Positions 1 to 10,864 of a stretch of DNA of 64,000 nucleotides are shown in pieces (positions within the stretch are counted from its first letter, which is position 1; every line of letters starts with the position of its first letter). The DNA comes from Papaver somniferum. Its lineage: Eukaryota; Streptophyta; Magnoliopsida; Ranunculales; Papaveraceae. The stretch spans positions 156,065,085 to 156,129,084 of the forward strand of contig NC_039367.1 of NCBI RefSeq assembly GCF_003573695.1, written 5' to 3'. Made by a program: the position numbers and the translations under genes. The notes beneath the pieces are model-generated. The model was given only the letters and a program-made list of their open reading frames with translations, was not told the origin of the DNA and searched no databases.

Positions 1-146
1 AGCTTTGAGAGGGTTCTGACTTCAAAATTAGCATGATACATCATCGAAATTGATGAAAATGAAGCTCAGTGTCGATTCAAACTTCAAGTTCGGTATAACG
101 AATTACAAACTATGAACCAAGAAGTTTCAAAGTGCAAAAAAACGAT

Positions 147-1412
147 GAATCCAACCATTTACTGGTAAGATTCCATGGAAATATTCTACGAAACCTTAAA
201 CACACACAAAACTTGGTAAGAACGATTAATCCATCCATTTACAGGTAAGATGCCTTCGGAATATTCTATGAAACCTTAAACAAAATATATTTTTGCATAT
301 TGTATGCATACCAGGCTCTGAGATCGAAACCTGGCCGGGAGTGGACTACTATAAGTCAGAAACTTGGTAAGAACGACGAATCCATCCATTTACAGGTAAG
401 ATTCCTTCGGAATATTCTACGAAACATTAAACAAACCCTATTTATGCATATTGTATGCATACCAGGCTCCGAGATCAAAACCTGGACGCGAGTTGACTAC
501 TCTAAGTCAGAAACTTGTTAAGAACGACGAATCCATCCATTTACAGGTAAGATTCCTTCGGAATATTCTACGAAACCTTAAACAAACCCTATTTCTGCAT
601 ATTGTATGCAAACCAGGATCCGAGATCGAAACCTGGCCGCCAGTTGACTACTCTAAGTCAAAAACTTGGTAAGAACGACGAATACATCCATTTACAGGTA
701 AGAGTCCTTCAGAATATTCTACGAAACCTTAAACACACCCTATTTCTGCATATTGTATGCATACCAGGTTCCGAGATCAAAACCTGGCCGGGTGTTGACT
801 ACTACAAGTCAAAAACTTGGTAAGAACGATGAATCCATCCATTTACAGGTAAAATTCCTTCGGAAAATTCTAAGAAACCTTAAACAAACCCTACTTCTGC
901 ATATTGTATGCATACCAGGCTCCGAGATCGAAACCTGGCTGCGAGTTGACTACTCTAAATCAGAAACTTGGTAAGAACGATGAATCCATCCATTTACAGG
1001 TAAGATTCCTTTGTAATATTCTACGAAACCTTAAACAAACCCTATTTCTGCATATTGTATGCATACCAGGCTCCGAGATCGAAACATGGCCGTGAGTGGA
1101 CTAGTATAAGTCAAAAACTTGGTAAGAACGACGAACCCATCCATTTACAGGTAAGATTCCTTCAGAATATTCTACGAAACCTTAAACAAACCCTATTTCT
1201 GCATATTGTATGCATAACAGGCTCCCAGATCGATCCTGGCCATGAGTGGACTACTATAAGTCAAAAATTTGGTAAGAACGACGAATCCATCCATTTACAG
1301 ATAAGATTCATTCAGAATATTCTACGAAACCTTAAAAAATTTGTAAAGATGAACCCTTTACATGTAAGATTCCATCAGAATATTCTCTGAAACCTTAAAC
1401 AAACCCTCTTTT
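147..1412. repeat. 151-bp tandem satellite array
   Basis: Consecutive units begin at 211, 362, 513, 664, 815, 966 and 1117, which is an exact 151-bp period. The unit at 1117 is 150 bp because one base is missing in the segment after GAGATCGA. Degenerate partial units flank the array at 147-210 and 1267-1412. Most units carry the same landmarks: CTTGGTAAGAACGA, CATCCATTTACAGGTAAGA, a run ending CTACGAAACCTTAAAC, and GAGATCGAAACCTGGCC. The apparent 73-codon open frames in each unit begin at TTG rather than ATG and shift frame from unit to unit, because 151 is not a multiple of three, so I do not regard them as genes. The period lies in the usual range for plant satellites, but the array shown is short. 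Confidence 0.95.
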
Positions 1413-1675
1413 GGATATTTCTACCCAATCTCAAAAAGCCTAAATTTCTAGAATTTAGTGGGGGGTGTTAGAGAAAATAGTTTTTAGCATAAGTGAGAAA
1501 AATTTAGTAGAACCGGAGACCAAAATAATTTTTTGCAGAAGTGAGAAAAATATAGCAGAAATGAGAATCCCCCAAACCTCATTTTTTCCCACATTCTATA
1601 TTTTAACTTCAACAAGACTTATAAGTGTTGTTATACATTTCTATTAAAAAAAAAAACCTAAACTTGTGAAATGTA

Positions 1676-1745
1676 AGGATGGTTGATGAGCTAGACATCC
1701 ATGCATTAGGTTCATGTTCGAATCTCCCCTCTAACGTATTTTTCA
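1676..1745 (+). mobile_element. possible tRNA-derived SINE head
   Basis: A box-A-like GGTTGATGAGC (1681-1691) is followed about 35 bp later by a box-B-like GTTCGAATC (1716-1724). This is the spacing expected of a pol III promoter in a tRNA-derived SINE. No clear body, A tail or target-site duplication was found, so this is a weak call. A chance match is possible. Confidence 0.3.
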
Positions 1746-1800
1746 TTATCATATTTTTGTGTTCTTCAACAACACTTGTGAGAATTGTGATAGGCTAAGT

Positions 1801-2025
1801 CACTACACTTATGAAACAAAGTTGTTATACCTAAATGTCGTCACAACAGTTTTGCTAAAGGAGTTGTCGTTTGTTTTCTTAGCGCAACCCCTTGTTCCTA
1901 AGGGTTGGTAGTGATGATATACGACAACTCTTCCTTTGAAACCAGTTGTAAAACATAGGACTTTCTACGATGTATAGCGAAGTGTTGTAAATCTCCAGTT
2001 GTAGATGTATATTTTTCCCGTAGTG
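1801..2025. mobile_element. CACTA-type transposon terminus (remnant)
   Basis: The segment ends TTTTTCCCGTAGTG at 2025. Its complement, CACTACGGGAAAAA, is a typical terminus of plant CACTA (En/Spm) elements. Short repeats around CAGTTGTA and GACAACTC at about 1850-2005 resemble subterminal repeats. The end abuts the PMD coding remnant directly, so the element appears to have inserted there. A convincing partner end was not found: CACTACAC at 1801 matches only the first six bases, and the flanking triplets differ. Confidence 0.45.
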
Positions 2026-3616
2026 GCATCATCTGGAGTAATGATCATCTCCCCAAACGGCATATGAAAAGTGTCAGTCTCGTGATACATTCTCCCAACA
2101 AAAGCCGATATCGCGACCCGATCATGGTCCAACATTGAGTTCTAGGCAACACTAGCTAATCTAGAGCTGGCTATCCTTCTCTTGAACCTCTCACATTCAC
2201 CATCTAAAAGCCAGTGTTTCATTACTTTTGCTTGTGTGGCAGTGGGCTTGAGTAGACGAATCACATCGGAATGATACTATCAAACACACAACACATCACA
2301 AAATTAATAGAGTATTATTACGAATAAAACGACAATACGTTTTTAAAAAATAATACGATTATTACCTCGGTTTCGTAGATTTCTCTGGCCCAGGAGTCTT
2401 TATAGCCAAATAACAATGCTCCACCATCTCTAGGAAGCCCATGGATTTCTTCTTCAAAATCCGTCTTCTTCAACTCAATGGGTACAAGGTGTGATGCTTT
2501 ATTCTCTATTGGCTTCCTTATAACTCCTCATTCTCCTTGTGCACCACTTGGTTGTCCTTCATCTTGAGTGATTTCCGGTGCACTTGCTTGTACTTCTTCT
2601 TGAGTTCCCTTTTGGATCCTCTCTCTCCGCGCACTAGAGGTTAGTTTGTTACCCCCTTTTTGACGAGGCCCTGAAACAGTTGTATCTTTGTATTTCTTAC
2701 CTCGCCTGTCCCTAAACAATAAATTGGTTCGTAAGAATCACATTACAAACTACACAATCGGGAGAAAAAAAACTAGGATTGACTTCCGATTCTGCACAAT
2801 CGGAAGAAAAGGTAAAATAATTTCTTCCGATTACACAAAATCGGAAGTCATATTCTAGTTCTTTCTCCCGATTATGCATCAATTTGGGTTCAGAAACTGA
2901 TATAGTTATGAGATATATATAATCGGAACAAAATAATATAACATATCAACCGATTGTATATACTCGGAAGTAAAGGAATAGCCTTTGGCTTCCGATTAAA
3001 ACGTAGCCCCGAAATAGGATTTTGCTAAAATCACAAAATTTTCAAATTTTAAAAACTTCATAATCGGTAGTGTGTTGAATTTGTCTAATCAACGATTATA
3101 TATAATCGGAAGACAAATACTATTAAGTATCTTCCGATTCTGGGTACCAATTGTGTGTCCCTAAATGTTCTATATTACAGTCGGAAGTCAAAATAATAAC
3201 TAGCTACCGATTAAGTCCATGTTTGGGTTCAGTGCCAAAAAGCGATACATAATCGGGAGTAACCCATAAAATTTAACTACTGGTCGCTGTAACTGAAAAC
3301 TCTAGAAATAGGCCACAATCAGTAGTTAAATTTAAGATCGAAACTACCGATTCTGGGAAATAACCGAAAACCCTAGAACTAATTTTCATGGATTCGTCAA
3401 ATTGATGCAATATAAACCCATAAAATGATAAAAACTTACCTAATTGTCGATTCTTTCCTGGAGAGTTTGATTATCAGAATCACCACCACCATCTACACAA
3501 GCGGCGTCATCCTCATCATGTTCTTCGTGTTCGTGTTCTTCGTCGTTTGAGGCAGTTGCAATCGCTTTGTTCTTTAATTTTGCTCGATCTCTCGAGGGTT
3601 CATTAATATCAGTCAT
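2026..3616 (-). pseudogene. plant mobile domain (PMD) gene, broken
   Basis: Read on the minus strand, 2276-2026 encodes a peptide ending in ...FHMPFGEM followed by IITPDDA, which closely resembles the plant mobile domain (aminotransferase-like, MAIL/MAIN relatives). A clean intron (2277-2365, GT...AG) joins it in frame to the preceding exon, which contains GLPRDGGALLFGYKDSWARE. The exon body reaches about 2719, behind an acceptor-like TTGTTTAG. An upstream acidic segment (MTDINEPS..., 3616-3440) ends at a stop beside a donor-like AG|GTAAGT. Two in-frame stops interrupt the conserved part: a TGA just downstream of the PSGAQGE segment, and a TAG after SRLASVA. The 3' end is cut by a CACTA terminus at 2025. 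PMD proteins are nuclear, linked to silencing, and often carried by transposons. Family call is from motif memory; the breaks are seen directly. Confidence 0.7.
2750..3370. repeat. array of alternating inverted 9-mers (AATCGGAAG type)
   Basis: Forward motifs (AATCGGAAG, AATCGGGAG, AATCGGTAG) and their complements (CTTCCGATT, CTCCCGATT, CTACCGATT) alternate along this stretch, usually 20-60 bp apart. Examples are near 2757, 2787, 2799, 2823, 2839 and 2866. The array fills the intron-like gap between the first and second coding segments of the PMD remnant. Such arrays resemble subterminal repeats of DNA transposons that bind the element's own protein. That role is inference. Confidence 0.7.
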
Positions 3617-3814
3617 CGTTTTATAGAAGAATCGACGATGTTTTTGATTCGACGGTGAACGACGACGATGAATTGAAGTTTGAATAGGGGGAATAGTGTT
3701 TTTACTATCCACAATCAGAAGGGAAAAAGAAGAGGAGAAGAAGAGTTGAAAAGAAAAGAAAGAAAATGAAATGAAATTAGGTTTTGCTTGGTCTTAAGTG
3801 TTCAACGGTTGTGT

Positions 3815-4030
3815 CGGCAACTATAACCGGTAGATAGATGATGTTCTCTTGCTACCGATTATAGACGGTTGTCCCAAATTCATTATTTCTTCAAAACAGA
3901 TAAAATTGCGTTTTTCTACTTTAATAATCGGTAGATATGATATGTTAGTATGCTATCGATTATGGCAATATCCCATTCTTAGAACTAGTAATCGGTAAAA
4001 AAAACTAAATTCTAAACTACCGATTGTGAA
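3815..4030. repeat. second block of the AATCGGTAG/CTACCGATT array
   Basis: The same alternating motif continues upstream of the PMD first coding segment: near 3820 (forward), 3853 (reverse), 3924 (forward), 3952 (reverse, one mismatch), 3989 (forward) and 4015 (reverse). It occupies what would be the promoter region of the minus-strand gene. The two blocks therefore bracket its first exon. Confidence 0.65.
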
Positions 4031-4188
4031 GGGACATACAAGTATTTTTAATCTATTTTGTCTTATTTAGTCACCCCTAATTCTTTCAGGGCAGCTCCTA
4101 ATGACGCCGGGATAATTTACTACTAATAGTTAAGGGTATTTCTTGTGCGCGTAGGACCTAAAGCCCTTCAACGAAAATGAGAACTAAT

Positions 4189-4244
4189 ATTTCAAATGAA
4201 TAGAAGAAAGATGGAAATTTCAAATGAATATAAGAAAGATGGAA
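4189..4244. repeat. 28-bp tandem duplication, two copies
   Basis: Units 4189-4216 and 4217-4244 share ATTTCAAATGAATA...GAAAGATGGAA, with two mismatched positions. No gene overlaps it. It looks like simple replication-slippage DNA. Confidence 0.8.
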
Positions 4245-4492
4245 ACGATGCTATGCAATTGAACACCATAAGTACGCAACTGAAATAACGACACTCCAGG
4301 CGCCCTCTTATTTTATAGTGCTAAAGAAGATTCATAGATCTGCTCTTCTTCATGTCGAATCAGATAACCTTAGTCTCAGCAGAAATATAATATCAAAGAA
4401 GTAATCTTGGTGAGACTAGATCTTGAAAAAATTACTTAAAAGTTCTGTAAAAATGGATTCCATTCATATCATTACCTGAAAACATTCTAATG

Positions 4493-4600
4493 AATTTAAT
4501 GACAGCGCAAGGGCTTGCCGCTCGCCTGTGCAGTACTTCTGATTATGTACTCTTTTTATGCAAGGGGATGAGCCAAAAATTAAAACCAAAATACTTCCGG
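4493..4600. repeat. dispersed repeat, copy 1 (partner near 9003)
   Basis: AATGACAG...GGGCTTGCCGCTCGCCTGTGCAG and the following TGTACTC...ATGCAAGGGGATGAGC match 9008-9105 at roughly four bases in five. The pair flanks the F-box pseudogene at 7344-8641, which suggests local duplication or a short mobile sequence. The open frames at 4490-4818 are uninformative, and I see no gene there. Confidence 0.6.
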
Positions 4601-4886
4601 AAGAATTCCAGAAGAACAAGGTATATATACAAAAGGTACACTCGATTAATCATGAGCGAACTAGGTATATATTCCACCATAAAACAAAGTTATCCTATAT
4701 ATATATCAAAATCTATCAAAATCTTTTGATCGGCTGGTCAACCTTTTTCGTTTTGTTGTTTGATCGGATGGTCAATATTCTATCAAAATCTTTTTTAGTC
4801 ATTCACAAAACTAATTAGATTATAACTGTCAAACATCGAGCTTATAAGTTAGTTCGTACTTGCGTCCCTAGTATTTGTGGTTGTGT

Positions 4887-5093
4887 CAAATTAGTCGGGG
4901 CTTATAGCCCCGACCGTGGTCCATTGAGGATACCATAGCATTCTGTTGATCGGGACAAATTAGCCGGGGCTTACAGCTCCGGCCGTGGTCCCTTGAGGAT
5001 ACTATAGTATTTTGTTGGTCAGGTCAAATTAGCCGGGGCTTACAGCCCCGACCGTGGCCCTTAAACATTACCTAATGTTTTATTGGTCGGGGT
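4887..5093. repeat. 69-bp tandem repeat with GC hairpin, three copies
   Basis: Units start at 4887, 4956 and 5025 (CAAATTAG(T/C)CGGGGC...), which is exactly 69 bp apart. Each carries a short inverted repeat. In unit 1 it is CGGGGCT-TAT-AGCCCCG, a perfect 7-bp stem with a 3-nt loop. Unit 3 keeps the stem and unit 2 has one substitution in it. Each unit then has a GACCGTGG or GGCCGTGG core. No coding sequence overlaps. Confidence 0.85.
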
Positions 5094-7203
5094 TGTGACA
5101 CTTAAATCTCGCACGTAAATCTTTACCATGTTTTTTATTTTATTTGTTTTTTAAAAATAGCTTTTAGATTAGTTGAGGCTAACTTAAATTTTCTTGAGAA
5201 AGTTATGGTACAAATCATTATACTTATTGGATTATTGAACGTTCGATGGACCAGAGTATATCTGGTGTATACGAATAATCTTCATGGACGGTCATCCACC
5301 AAACATAATCCAAACAGACCCTTAGCTATATGTTTTCCGTGAAGATGTATTAGTAAGGAGATATTTGGTTGCATTAAACATAAAACCTCTTACCCAATTC
5401 ACTCCTCTTCCTCTATTAGGTTTTATTTCTTTTCCTTTTCTCTTTAGACCAATTTTTTTTTTAAAATCATCAGCTCTGTTTTCTTTTATTTCACCGTATC
5501 CATCCTTTAAATCATCCATAATAATAACTTAGTATTAATAACTCAGTATTATTATGATATAGAGAGACGAAGTTAAGAATTAGAAGTCGTTAATGGAGGG
5601 GAAGAACTATAGATAGAAGACCATCTGTTGGCGAAACCGTTAAAGAATGATGCTTTTCTATTCTATAAATACATCTACTTAGTGTTAGCCTATATTAACG
5701 GAAACTTGGTCAAATTAGGAAATCCGACGCTGCAGTCAAATTAAGAAATCCAAGGATCCGACGCCGTTAAATAATCTTTAGAATCATATTTTTATTCGGA
5801 AGCCAAGGGATCGGACGGACGTCTATACAGGACATATAACCGATCGATCTCCATAGTGGGATGAGGAAATCGATGGTCGGATTTGTAAGGCTACACACAC
5901 ACCACTTCTTTTTTTATTTATTGTTTGGTCGGCCGGTCAGTACCTTTTCATATTTTAGTCCGTCTATAATAATTGGGAGCATATTTAGTTAATCCGTTCA
6001 TATAAGAATGGTCCCGATATTTAGTTGCTCGTGTCATATTATAGCGTGTTAATTAGTCGGATCACAGTAACATGTTTAATTAAACGGCTCATAGTAGCAG
6101 GATGGGGCCGGGGCCTCCGTGAATTAGAAAATTTAAAGGAAAATATAATATCTGCATTAAAACTGACGGTGATTAGGTAAAATCTATAGAGTCTTCAGAT
6201 TAATATTTGATTTTATTAAGATAATATATTTATTTATTTTTTGGAAACTCGAATTTCAAAATCTTATTGACCTTTATTTTCTCGTGACTACCTTGTTTAA
6301 CAATAATCAGTTTGGTAAATTAAGGATATGTAACGTATATATTCATATAATAATCTCTGAAAAAGGGAAAGAAAATCAAGAAAAGAAATCCCACACGGAA
6401 AATATGCCAGTGCATTACCGAACAAATTAAGTTGGCGCAAGAATCTATTTTTATCTCGAAAACTTTAGAACATCTACCTTCCTTGATGAAATATTTGTCA
6501 ACCTGACCCTGTATTCAAGTGTCGCTTCTTCTTTTGCTCCTCTTCGTGTAGTTCTTCTTCACTTTTCTTATCATAATAAATAGACTGATTTTAGGCTGAA
6601 CAACATTGTTCAATTTTATCACCTTTTTCGAATTTTATTTTTTTTAAATAGGCTGAACAACAACTATTCTTTATTAAAAAATCTAGGATTTTTATTAGAT
6701 GGAGAAAAAAAAACGTATAGGGAAAGCAAATTCTTGTGTGTACAACTTTCCACGGACTCTCTGTTATTACTGTTATATGAAAAAAAACTTTGTGTTTCAA
6801 GTTGTCTTTATGCCTCGTGCAACAACCATCTTAAGAAATTGGAAGATTAGGAAATCCAGTTATATGAGGAAAGGTAGACTCTGCGTAAAGTTTAGTCGTG
6901 TTTAGGTAAGTGGTCAGGTTAGGATAATCTTGGTCGAGCTGCTGCATAATCTATGCCGTTCAAAACTATATTTATTAAAACGGACGGACGGACGGACGGA
7001 TGGAGATCTATATAAATTAGCGGTCAAGTTAGCTTGGGCCGCTGCATAATCCACACCATCCAAAATCATATGTTAAAAACGGGATCGGACGGATGTCTAT
7101 ATAAAACATATAACCGATCGATCTGAGCCGCAGGATAACGAAATCGATGGTCGGATTTGTAAGACTATACACACAACACTTCTTTTTATAATATAGATAT
7201 ATA
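5094..7203. other. intergenic, AT-rich, no supported gene
   Basis: Short open frames occur here (for example 5322-5519 and 6591-6800 minus, 6699-6905 plus), but none resembles a known protein or shows coding bias. A repeat of about 110 bp containing ACATATAACCGATCGATCT and AAATCGATGGTCGGATTTGTAA occurs at about 5810-5920 and again at about 7080-7190. A second local duplication (GCTGCATAATC...) occurs at about 6935-6990 and 7035-7085. Confidence 0.6.
6981..7000. repeat. (CGGA)5 microsatellite
   Basis: Five uninterrupted CGGA units lie just upstream of the repeated TATATAAA-containing segment that precedes the first F-box pseudogene. No other function is suggested. Confidence 0.9.
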
Positions 7204-7343
7204 TAGATGGGCTGAGAGAGCATGAGGGGTTCGGACCCGTTGGAGACCTACCAAATCCATGTGGACATACGCTACCAACCCCATATATATGCTAAACTCT
7301 GAGTGGACAGTTAAGAAAAAAACCCTAAAACAACAAGACAGTG

Positions 7344-8641
7344 ATGGCGAAGAAAAAGGTGGAGATGATCAAGGGGAACAAGGCAAAGATCATACCGCCG
7401 TGCACGAGAAGGAAAGGGAAAAATAACAAGAAAGCGTTGGAACCAGTGTTGCTGCCACATCTCCCAGAAGAAATCATATTTGAGATTGCTTCGAGGTTAC
7501 CACTGGGATATCGCTTAAAATTCAGGTGCGTATGCAAATCTTGGAGCATCCGATTTAATAAACCCAAACAGTTCGTACTCACAGGTGGTAATGAAGTATA
7601 TACTTTAGATAATGATACGTTAACATCACCATTACTTCATGGTATTGAAGTACGTGGTAACAAGTTAGAATCATCACTCGCTAGCACAGCGCTGCTGACT
7701 GCTAAAAGTTCCTTTGTGGGTTCATGTAATGGAATAATTTGCATAAGTTCTCAAAATAATTTTTGTTGTTTATGGAACCCTATAACGAGGGAATACAAAC
7801 TGCTACCAAGTCCACCATCTGAGATTTTTAGTTACTCCTACATGAATCTTTATGGGTTTGGTTATGACTCGAAAAATGATGATTTCAAGCTCATACTTAT
7901 TAGTACAAGTGATACAAACTTTGACCCATCTAAAGGTATCATTTATTCACTTAGATCGAACGCATGAATACAAATTCAACCTATCCCTTATAAGTTTTGT
8001 TTCATCAGATCACAAAAGTACGGGGTGTTTTGTAATGGGGCTCTTCATTGGTTCGCGGATTCCGGATTGGATCAGTACACTTCTCCATCCGAACTCTTTG
8101 CATTGGATATGACAGACGAGATGACCAGAGAAATCCCAAAACCAGATGTGAATTTCTGTAACTTTGCATATAGACGAATCGGTGTGTTGGACGGGTGTGT
8201 ATGCATGCTTTTGAGTAACTCCACTTGTTTTGAAGTATGGGTAATGAAAGATTACGCAATAAAGATTCGTGGACTAATACTTACTTCATCTCAAAACTGG
8301 AATTACCGAAAAAACTAACAAGGACTGAGTACTTGATAAAGATAGAATGTTTAAAAACTGGCGAGCTTCTATTAGAAGTTGGTTTTCCAGAGGCTTTGGT
8401 TTTATATAATCCTAAGAATGATACGGCTAAAGTTTTGAAGTTTAAAAAGAATCATAGGGCTGAAGTTTTGACGTCCCACAGGAATTTTAGGCCTTCAAGA
8501 TCCAAATCACTATTCCAAACTTATGAGAAGAGTTTAGTTTCACTTAACTCGGGTACTTATTTCGGAGATAATGTGCCAGTACCGGAAGATATATATTCGG
8601 AAGATGAGATTCTTGATGAAGATGAGATTTTTGCTATTTAA
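7344..8641 (+). pseudogene. F-box / FBA-domain gene, two lesions
   Basis: The ATG at 7344 opens a frame with a Lys/Arg-rich N-terminus. An F-box follows at about residues 33-75 (LPHLPEEIIFEIASRLPLGY then FRCVCKSWS). After it come the signatures FVGSCNGIICIS, LWNPITREYKLLPSPP and YGFGYDSKNDDFKL of an F-box-associated (FBA) domain. F-box proteins are substrate receptors of SCF E3 ubiquitin ligases. The frame stops at TGA 7965-7967, exactly where relatives have a Trp in the ...LR-x-N-x-W segment. It then continues in the same frame (FCNGALHWF, FALDMTDEMTREI). Near 8262-8264 a one-base loss shifts the frame after FEVWVMKDYA; the rest (SWTNTY... to an acidic C-terminus ending at 8641) is in another frame. 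The total of about 430 codons is normal for the family. One nonsense and one frameshift make it a pseudogene, although a truncated F-box protein could still be made. Confidence 0.85.
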
Positions 8642-8999
8642 CTTTTTAAGCATTGGGTACGTATTGAGATCAGTTTAGTCCATAAATCTGCATTTTGCTT
8701 TTTTGATATTGAAAGGTTGAATTTTACTTATTATATGTTTTTGTGCTAAAACATTTCTCGGATGATATCTATGAACTTTACCTGCATACCATTGAATGTC
8801 TCGTTGTATTTTAAGATTTTCCAGATTAGGATTGGGAATTTTAACTTCATTTTTATGTGTATCATGCCAAATTAAGTAGGGAAATTCCTGAAAGAGGCAG
8901 TCTACTAAGATTTCGTTGTTATTCGCATGGCGGACTCCAAGATGCTACAATTATATATAAAAAAATGGATCGTGTTCACATCATAAAGAAAAGTTCTAC
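8642..8999. other. 3' flank of F-box pseudogene, nothing recognised
   Basis: AT-rich sequence with no open frame of note. The dispersed repeat shared with 4493-4600 begins at about 9000. Confidence 0.5.
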
Positions 9000-9263
9000 A
9001 TATATTTAATGACAGGAAGGCCTTGCCGCTTGCTTATGCAGTGTAGTGCACTGATTGTGTACTCTATTTATGGAAGGGGCTGAGCAAAAAACTAAAACTA
9101 AAGTCCCCAGGTTTATATGCAAAGGTACTCCTCCTTGCAACAAAGGCAACCAAACTAGTCCACCAGAAAACAAAGGTAAAATATAGGTGGGCTGAGAGAG
9201 TATGAGTCGGGATTCGGACCCATATGGAGACCTCCCAAATCCATGCCCACATACCCCCTACAA
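9000..9263. repeat. dispersed repeats shared with 4493 and with 7207
   Basis: 9008-9105 matches 4498-4600. 9187-9247 (GGGCTGAGAGAGTATGAG..., GGAGACCTCCCAAATCCATG) matches 7207-7262, just upstream of the first F-box gene. The flanks of that gene are therefore partly duplicated. The last nine bases, 9255-9263, are the left target duplication of the next element. Confidence 0.65.
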
Positions 9264-9424
9264 GAACGATTTTTCAGGGACCATGGTTTTTTTGAGGGGA
9301 CCATGGTTTTATTAAGCCACCTTCCCTATAGTTATAAGGGATGTCCTAAAGCATTGAAATGACTAACTTACCCTTAATCTAATTTAATTTAAAACCAACC
9401 CAATAACCACCTATATATATAACC

Positions 9425-9630
9425 ACCACCTCCTCCCACCACCACCTCCCACCATCGCCGATTACCACCACCACCAACCACCGATTACCACCACCACCAC
9501 CTCCCACCACCGCCGATTACCACCACCACCACCTCCGATTATCACCACCACCAACCACCGATTACCACCACCACCTCCGATTACCACCACCACCAACCAC
9601 CACCACCACTATATATATATATATATATCT
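9425..9630. repeat. ACC-rich minisatellite and (AT)n
   Basis: Variable units around CCGATTACCACCACCACC are repeated from about 9425 to 9605, followed by an (AT) run to about 9628. They lie inside the TIR transposon. No long continuous ORF overlaps. Confidence 0.85.
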
Positions 9631-9769
9631 TAATTTAAAACATTAACAAAGATATTCTCACAAACTCATTACTTGTCATTCGTTTTTGGTTGAATAAATG
9701 AGAAGTAATCATTAAAATGAGTCGAAAAATGGAAGTTGCAGAGAGGTATAATGGAGGGTTTTTTTTTCA

Positions 9770-10425
9770 GAGAAAAGTTCGGTTATCAAGAATTAATTTT
9801 TTCTTAACCAAACTCAGAGTTCGGTTGATTCGCAAAAAAATTCTTTTAACCGAACTCCTTGTATTAGAACAACAAAAGTTCATAAGTTCGGTTCCTTTGC
9901 AAAATAAGGATATCACCGAACTTTAGTTTACGAAAATACTGAGAAGTCCACAAGTTCGGTTCGTTCGCAAAAATGTTAAGGTTTTTTGTAACCGAACTCT
10001 ACCTTTGAAACTTCGTAACCGAACTCTACCTAATTCGCCAAGAAATAAATTTCGTAGTAACCGAACGTTTGCCTAATTGCATATATGCATATATAAGCCC
10101 AGTTCGGTTGATTCGCAAAATATGTTGAAGTTTGCGAGCCAACCGAACTTCTAACACTAGGTTACTTTTAACCTGCAGTTCGGTTGGGAACTTGGCTGCG
10201 TTGAAATTTGCGAACTAACCGAACACATAAGATGTAGCCAAATAAATTGTTAAGTTCAAAGTTCGGTTACCTACCATTTTATCCTAGGTAACCGAACATT
10301 ACACTGTACGACCAAAACCTCCATTAACGAGCGAGTTCGGTAACCTGCGTGTTTGGAAAACGTAACCGAACTACTCTTTCAGGTGTGTTCGATTACATGT
10401 TCTTGACATATGGCAACCGAACTGG
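9770..10425. repeat. array of alternating AGTTCGGTT / AACCGAACT motifs
   Basis: About nineteen copies of AGTTCGGTT or its complement occur in about 650 bp. Orientations mostly alternate (near 9775, 9815, 9850, 9880, 9915, 9950, 9990 and on to 10415). Neighbouring forward and reverse copies could pair as hairpins with loops of about 20-50 nt. The array lies inside the 9264-10855 element and resembles subterminal transposase-binding repeats. Confidence 0.8.
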
Positions 10426-10864
10426 CCCAAATCTACATAAAAAAAAATTCATTTTTTTTGAAAGTTTGGAGCAATTTAACCAACATTATCTAAGTTTGAA
10501 GCATACCTGGGTACCCAACTACCCTTCCTCCGGTTGTGGTTGGTAAAATCCATCGTTTTTCATGTTTTCCTTCTTCATCTTCTCTAACTTTACTCTCTCA
10601 ATAATTCTACTTCTTTAAAAAGAAAAACCATCTGATTTTTTAACCTCACTAATTATCTTTAACTTAATCATCTCACTAATCATTGTACTAACTATTATTA
10701 ACACTAACTAATCATCACCCAGAATTAATCAGGATGGTAATTTAGGTATTAATATAAATATCTAGATAAGGGGTGACCTAGATTTACTTCTAATGTCTTT
10801 ACTCAAAATAAAACCATGATCCCAAAAAAAGACAATGGTCCCCAAAAAAATCGTCCCCCTACAA

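Larger units (their letters stand above)
9264..10855. mobile_element. nonautonomous TIR DNA transposon (MULE-like), 1.59 kb
   Basis: The left end (9264-9318) and the inverted right end (10801-10855) share GACGATTTTT, GGGACCAT, and ATGGTTTTATT. They form imperfect terminal inverted repeats of about 55 bp. Both flanks carry CCCCTACAA (9255-9263 and 10856-10864), a 9-bp target-site duplication as made by Mutator-like elements; 8 or 10 bp is also possible because the C runs are ambiguous. The interior encodes no transposase. It holds an ACC-rich minisatellite and a dense array of AGTTCGGTT/AACCGAACT motifs. I conclude a nonautonomous element; MULE is favoured over hAT only by TSD length. Confidence 0.8.

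Noticed and set aside
300..1390. Six overlapping 73-111 codon frames with similar peptides
   Set aside because: They are the satellite read in rotating frames, start at TTG and have no ATG.
1801..1816. CACTACAC as the left end of the CACTA element
   Set aside because: Only six bases match the right terminus and the flanking triplets (AGT, GCA) differ.
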